From: JAFALX01 sp050734185
GTDB lineage: Bacteria; Chloroflexota; Dormibacteria; Aeolococcales; Aeolococcaceae
Direction of reading: 5' to 3'
DNA: 25,304 nucleotides
Assembly (NCBI GenBank): GCA_050734185.1
Contig: JBOHUE010000114.1
Span: 1-25,304, forward strand
Each line of letters starts with the position of its first letter. Within the stretch, counting starts at the first letter, position 1. Positions 21,901 through 25,304 of this stretch are shown here, piece after piece. Both the position numbers and the translations under genes were made by a program. A model generated the notes under the pieces. The model searched no databases and had not been told where the DNA came from. It worked only from the letters and a program-made list of their open reading frames with translations.

Positions 21901-22544
21901 GCTCCACGGCCGCCGGCGAGCCCGGACGCCGCTCGCCGCGGAGCCGCCGCAGCGCCGAGACGCGCGAGCGCATCCTCGCCGCGGCGACCGAGGTGTTCGC
22001 GCGCTCCGGGTTTCACGGCGCGCGCGTTGCCGACATCGCCGATCAGGCCGGCATCGCCTACGGGCTCGTGTACCACTACTTCCGCAACAAGGACGACATA
22101 CTCGCGGCGATCTTCTCGGAGCGCTGGGGGCAGTACATCGAGTACCTGCATGACGTCGCGCGCATGCCGCTCAAATTTCCCGACCGCATGCGCCGGCTCG
22201 TGCATTTCTGGGTGGAGATGTATCGCCGTGACCCCGACCTCATGACGATCATGATCAACGAGGTCAGCCGCTCGTATGAGTTCCTCGAGTCGCATGACAT
22301 CGGCACGGTGATGATTGCGTTCGACGCCATCGAGGCAATGGTGAGAGCCGCCCGCGACGCCGGCGAGCTCGACCGCGACATCGATCCGCAACTGGCGAGC
22401 TACGTCATCTTCGGCGCCGCCGAGATGGTGCTGACGGGCTACGTGATGGGCACGCTGCGCCGCGACGACGCCGAAACCTTCGCCAGAGATGAGGAGCAGC
22501 TGCTGTCGCTGTTGCTCAACGGACTCGGCGCGGCGCGCCCGTAA
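21897..22544 (+). CDS. TetR/AcrR-family transcriptional regulator
   Basis: This 215-residue protein has a basic N-terminal tail, then the TetR DNA-binding domain: ETRERILAAATEVFARSGF, VADIADQAGIAYGLVYHYFRNKDDI (recognition helix around AYGLVYHYF) and an all-helical effector domain. The YHYFxNKDD form is common in FadR-like regulators that respond to acyl-CoA. The coupling to the CaiB-type CoA-transferase gene by a 4-bp overlap agrees with control of acyl-CoA metabolism. The ligand is inferred. It converges with coaE with 10 bp between stop codons. No palindromic operator stands out upstream of the CaiB-type gene. Confidence 0.92.
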   Translation: MSSTAAGEPGRRSPRSRRSAETRERILAAATEVFARSGFHGARVADIADQAGIAYGLVYHYFRNKDDILAAIFSERWGQYIEYLHDVARMPLKFPDRMRRLVHFWVEMYRRDPDLMTIMINEVSRSYEFLESHDIGTVMIAFDAIEAMVRAARDAGELDRDIDPQLASYVIFGAAEMVLTGYVMGTLRRDDAETFARDEEQLLSLLLNGLGAARP

Positions 22545-22554
22545 CGAGCCGGCC

Positions 22555-23157
22555 TCACAGCTGACCGGCGGCGAACATCTCCCACCAGCGCTGAACGGCG
22601 GTCCGCGTCTCGTCGATCGTCCCGGTGTTGTCGATGACCCAGGTGGCGCGGTCGCGCTTCTCGTCGATCGGTATCTGCGCCGCGAGTCGTTGACGAGCTG
22701 AGTCCTCGTCGACACCGTCGCGCGCCATCAGACGCGTCAGCTGCACTTCAGAAGGCGCGTACACGAGCAGCACTCCCTCGTACATGTCGACGCTGCGCGT
22801 CTCGAAGAGAAGCGGCACCTCGGAGACGATGAGCTCCGCGTCCGCCGCGATGGCCTCACCGATGCGCCGCATCATGAGCTCGCGGACTCGCGGATGCGTG
22901 ATCCGCTCGAGATCGCGCCGTGCACCCTCGTCGGCAAAGACGATCGAGCCCAGGTGCGCCCGGTCGAGCGAGCCATCCTGCAGCAGCACATCGGGCCCAA
23001 ACCGTTCGATGATCGCGGTCAAACCGGGCTGCCCCGGCACCACCACCTCGCGCGCCAGAGCGTCGGCATCGATCACGGTGGCCCCCAGCCGGGCCAGCTC
23101 CGCAGCCACCACCGACTTGCCAGTCGCAATCCCGCCTGTCAGGCCAATCAGATGCAT
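22555..23157 (-). CDS. coaE: Dephospho-CoA kinase
   Basis: This 200-residue protein catalyses the last step of coenzyme A synthesis, phosphorylating the 3'-hydroxyl of dephospho-CoA with ATP. The N-terminus MHLIGLTGGIATGKS carries the P-loop GGIATGKS (8-15), followed by IDADALAREVVVPGQPGL, the family DADxxxxxV pattern, then ITHPRVRE and the lid EVPLLFET. VIDNTGTIDET near the C-terminus is also typical. The length is normal. ATG 23157 is placed by the P-loop; a longer frame upstream to 23658 overlaps the DUF3105 gene and is not used. There is no Shine-Dalgarno site, and TACTGT (23167-23172) lies 9 nt upstream, so a leaderless transcript is likely. Confidence 0.95.
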   Translation of the reverse strand: MHLIGLTGGIATGKSVVAAELARLGATVIDADALAREVVVPGQPGLTAIIERFGPDVLLQDGSLDRAHLGSIVFADEGARRDLERITHPRVRELMMRRIGEAIAADAELIVSEVPLLFETRSVDMYEGVLLVYAPSEVQLTRLMARDGVDEDSARQRLAAQIPIDEKRDRATWVIDNTGTIDETRTAVQRWWEMFAAGQL

Positions 23158-23166
23158 TCTTGCTGC

Positions 23167-23172
23167 ACAGTA
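23167..23172 (-). promoter_or_regulatory. Putative leaderless -10 box of coaE
   Basis: TACTGT on the minus strand lies 9 nt before ATG 23157. The 39-bp intergenic region leaves no space for a conventional leader. Confidence 0.4.
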
Positions 23173-23181
23173 GACGTCAAT

Positions 23182-23190
23182 TGCTATTGT
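23182..23190 (+). promoter_or_regulatory. Extended -10 promoter of the DUF3105 gene, probably leaderless
   Basis: TGCTATTGT ends 6 nt before GTG 23197, with no Shine-Dalgarno sequence. The -35 region would overlap the coaE promoter, so the two may compete. Confidence 0.45.
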
Positions 23191-23196
23191 GCGTCC

Positions 23197-23856
23197 GTGA
23201 TCAGGGGCGTTCCTCTCCTCGCGCTTGCCGCCGTGATGGTCGTGACGCTTGCGGCGTGCGGCGGTAGCAGCACCCCCACCCCCGGTGTGTCGCTCGACAA
23301 GCTGCCGACCATCCAATTCGTCGGCAACTCGAGCTGTCCCACAAGCAACGCGGCCCCGTACTTCAAGTCCGGCAACGACGTGAAGCCGGCGCCGGTCAAC
23401 AGCTTGCCCGCGGTGGGAGAGGCGATCGACGAGATGCCGCATACGCACATCAACTCGCCCGCGACGGTCAACTACCTGCACGACCCGCCGACGAGCGGCT
23501 GCCACTACAACCTCGGGTACGGCGACGCACCGATTCAGACCGGCGTGTACAACCAGGCCGTTCCGAACGAATACTGGGTACACAACCTCGAACATGGGTA
23601 CATCGTCGTGCTCTACAACTGCCCGAGCGCTTGCACCACAGAGTTCAATGAGCTGCACGACTGGTACAAGTCACTCGCCGCGACACCGGGAGTTCCCTAC
23701 GCCAAGGCGATCGTGATCCCGTATTCGCACATGGACGTTCCGTTCGCCGTGGAGTCGTGGGACTGGTATGACCCGATGCCGGTGTTCAGCCTGAACGAGG
23801 TGAAGAACTTCTACGCCAACCACGAGAACAACGGACCTGAGCAGTCCGCAGGCTGA
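23197..23856 (+). CDS. DUF3105-family lipoprotein
   Basis: This 219-residue protein has a short lipoprotein signal (MIRGVPLLAL then a hydrophobic stretch) with lipobox LAAC and lipidated C21. The mature domain carries the DUF3105 landmarks HTHI (82-85), DPPTSGCHY (96-104), VHNLEHGYIVVLYNC (128-142) and the second cysteine of CPSAC (146). The conserved histidines and cysteines suggest metal binding, but the family function is not established. GTG 23197 is chosen because the signal peptide begins there; the frame is open upstream through coaE. It is divergent from coaE by 39 bp and converges with the membrane protein, with 6 bp between stops. Confidence 0.88.
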   Translation: MIRGVPLLALAAVMVVTLAACGGSSTPTPGVSLDKLPTIQFVGNSSCPTSNAAPYFKSGNDVKPAPVNSLPAVGEAIDEMPHTHINSPATVNYLHDPPTSGCHYNLGYGDAPIQTGVYNQAVPNEYWVHNLEHGYIVVLYNCPSACTTEFNELHDWYKSLAATPGVPYAKAIVIPYSHMDVPFAVESWDWYDPMPVFSLNEVKNFYANHENNGPEQSAG

Positions 23857-23862
23857 GCCGCG

Positions 23863-25304
23863 CTAGCAGCTCGTGCCCGATGTCCAGATCGCGTCGCCGC
23901 TGACGTAGAGCTCGCGGCCGTGGTCGGAGAGCAGGTACGTCCACCCGTTCGCGCGCGCCAGCTCGTTCGTCAGCGTTCCCTTTAGCAACACCACCGCGGT
24001 GGTGCCGCTCTGCCGCAACAGATCGAGCGCTGACGGCGCGGTCGTGGCGCCCGATGCGATGCGGCGGTAATCGGCGAAGCCGGCCGTGGTGAACGCGTCC
24101 GACGCGCCATAGATGTACACGTGGCTGCGTGGCCACAGCCGCATTGCCATGTAGCCGCCGTCACCGTACGCCGTGAAGACGTTCTCGGCCCGGGGTGCGC
24201 GCTCCAGCACGCTTGCGGCACACGCCGGGTACACCGCTGCGACACCGGCCGGCGTTGCCGACGTTTGCAGTCGCGCCACTGCAATGCCGAGACCAGCGCA
24301 GGCTGCGGCGACGACGATGGCGCCGGCGAGCACGGCCGCGGGTGCGATGGGCCGGACTGTCAGGCGTGGCCGTGCCGGCCGGCGGACGGCGTCGGCAGTC
24401 CATCCCATGACCATCGGCGCCACGACTGCGACGCACACGGCGGTGTTCCGCACCGCCAGAAGGGCGGCGGCACACGAGATCACACCGAGCACGGCATCGC
24501 GCACCGCGATGCGCGACCGCGCGGCGGCCAGGACACCCGTCACCACGAACAGCGCGATCAGGGCGATCAGCGGCCACAGTCCGGGGTCGGTGAAGTTGGG
24601 TGGCTGCCACTCGATGATGCCCTTGGCCCCTTCGCCGGTCGCCTCACTGAGGGCGAAGCCGTAGCTGCCGATTCCCTGCGGGTTGATGCACGCGACGACC
24701 GCGCAGACGGCGGCGACCGCCCCCAGGCCGGCGGCGCGGGAGATCGGGACGTGGTTGGGCAGCCGGAGCCGCCACGCCACGGCGGCGACGGCCGCCGCGA
24801 TCACCATGAACGCCAGGCCGGCGACGAAGCCGCCGTGCAGATTTGCCCAGAGCACGAAGAGCGGCGGCAGCACCCAGATGGCGCGGCCACCGCGGCGCAG
24901 GTGCCGCTCGGTCAGCAGCAGCGTGATCGCCAGAAACGCGAAGGTGAACACCTGCGGCCGGATGCCCAGCACGGGCTGTGCCGCCTTTGCCGCCAGCGCC
25001 AGCCCCAGCGCGATGGCCACCGGTCCCGCGCCGCGAACCCTCGCGTGAAGAGCCACGGCGATCAACCCCGCGCAGGCGACTGCGCCCATCACCAGCGCCA
25101 GGACGAACAGGCCGCCGGCGCCGTACAGCGCGGCGAACACCACGCCGGCGAGCCACTCGTGCGGCGCGAGGTAGGTCCCGTTAACCGTGTACGAGAACAT
25201 CTCTGTCTGCGGGATCTGGTGGTGGGCGAGGATCCAGTTGCCGAGCTGGATGTGCCACCAGACGTCGGGATCGCTGAGGGCATCGAGCCCGACCACCCCT
25301 GAGA
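23863..25304 (-). CDS. Polytopic membrane protein, GT-C glycosyltransferase-like (N-terminus outside window)
   Basis: The frame is open to the right edge, so the true start lies beyond 25304; at least 479 residues are present and the first visible GTG (25296) is probably internal. The visible N-terminal part reads DPDVWWHIQLGNWILAHHQIPQTEMFSYT, then HEWLAGVVFAALYG, a pattern of GT-C-like membrane proteins in which acidic residues of the first outer loop bind a metal and polyprenyl-phosphate sugar. About ten hydrophobic segments follow. The last 120 residues form an outer domain with NVFTAYGDGGYMAMRLWP and VYIYGASDAF. Transfer of sugars to lipid or protein is inferred from the motif; a non-enzymatic membrane protein remains possible. 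Confidence 0.72.
   Translation of the reverse strand, partial: SGVVGLDALSDPDVWWHIQLGNWILAHHQIPQTEMFSYTVNGTYLAPHEWLAGVVFAALYGAGGLFVLALVMGAVACAGLIAVALHARVRGAGPVAIALGLALAAKAAQPVLGIRPQVFTFAFLAITLLLTERHLRRGGRAIWVLPPLFVLWANLHGGFVAGLAFMVIAAAVAAVAWRLRLPNHVPISRAAGLGAVAAVCAVVACINPQGIGSYGFALSEATGEGAKGIIEWQPPNFTDPGLWPLIALIALFVVTGVLAAARSRIAVRDAVLGVISCAAALLAVRNTAVCVAVVAPMVMGWTADAVRRPARPRLTVRPIAPAAVLAGAIVVAAACAGLGIAVARLQTSATPAGVAAVYPACAASVLERAPRAENVFTAYGDGGYMAMRLWPRSHVYIYGASDAFTTAGFADYRRIASGATTAPSALDLLRQSGTTAVVLLKGTLTNELARANGWTYLLSDHGRELYVSGDAIWTSGTSC

Noticed and set aside
1..25304. Mobile element, prophage, defence or biosynthetic gene cluster
   Set aside because: No transposase, integrase, terminal repeats, phage genes, nuclease/helicase defence genes or large synthases were found; composition is uniform and the genes are mostly core or general.

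Overview
This is a GC-rich, gene-dense chromosomal segment of a free-living bacterium, probably from a soil-type Terrabacteria lineage (Candidatus Dormibacterota, Chloroflexota or Actinomycetota-like). The placement is an inference. It rests on the GC bias, many GTG and TTG starts, a DUF3105 lipoprotein, a soil-type ankyrin protein, and an apparent preference for leaderless transcripts with a TANNNT -10 box just upstream of the start codon. No phage, IS element, CRISPR array or defence locus is visible. Most genes are housekeeping or general metabolism.

Layout. 1-2281 (+): the 3' end of an ECF sigma factor overlapping a long membrane anti-sigma-like protein. 2283-5590 (-): a probable operon of a 65-residue zinc-ribbon protein, a LON-domain protein, an SDR oxidoreductase and an acyl-CoA synthetase. 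5642-6163 (+): an FKBP-type lipoprotein. 6165-6287 (-): an unreported-looking 40-residue membrane peptide. 6363-10080 (+): a tightly packed run of TetR regulator, FAD-dependent glycerol-3-phosphate dehydrogenase, threonine dehydratase-like enzyme and a lipoprotein. 10150-12072 (+): an ankyrin-repeat protein fused to an NTF2/SnoaL-like domain. 12086-12159 (-): tRNA-Glu(CUC). 12269-14498 (+): a YtrA-type GntR regulator, ABC ATPase and permease joined by 4-bp overlaps, behind a perfect palindrome. 14506-16395 (-): argS. 16446-17731 (+): galU plus a Thr/Pro-rich membrane-anchored protein. 17812-20059 (+): two overlapping genes for cell-surface proteins, one with six Asp-box (BNR) motifs, behind a consensus promoter. 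20081-20645 (-): an orphan 173-residue protein preceded by a 13-codon leader ORF. 20731-22544 (+): a CaiB-family CoA-transferase with a TetR regulator. 22555-23157 (-): coaE. 23197-23856 (+): the DUF3105 lipoprotein. 23863 to the right edge (-): a polytopic membrane protein cut by the window end.

How it works together. The sigma/anti-sigma pair and the GntR-ABC operon are envelope-response modules. The acyl-CoA synthetase, SDR, CaiB transferase and TetR genes point to acyl-CoA metabolism. galU, the Thr/Pro-rich protein, the Asp-box pair, three lipoproteins and the GT-C-like membrane protein relate to the cell surface. The most unusual signals are small or regulatory: the recurrent leaderless promoters, the palindromic GntR operator, a hairpin placed over a -10 box, and two small ORFs.
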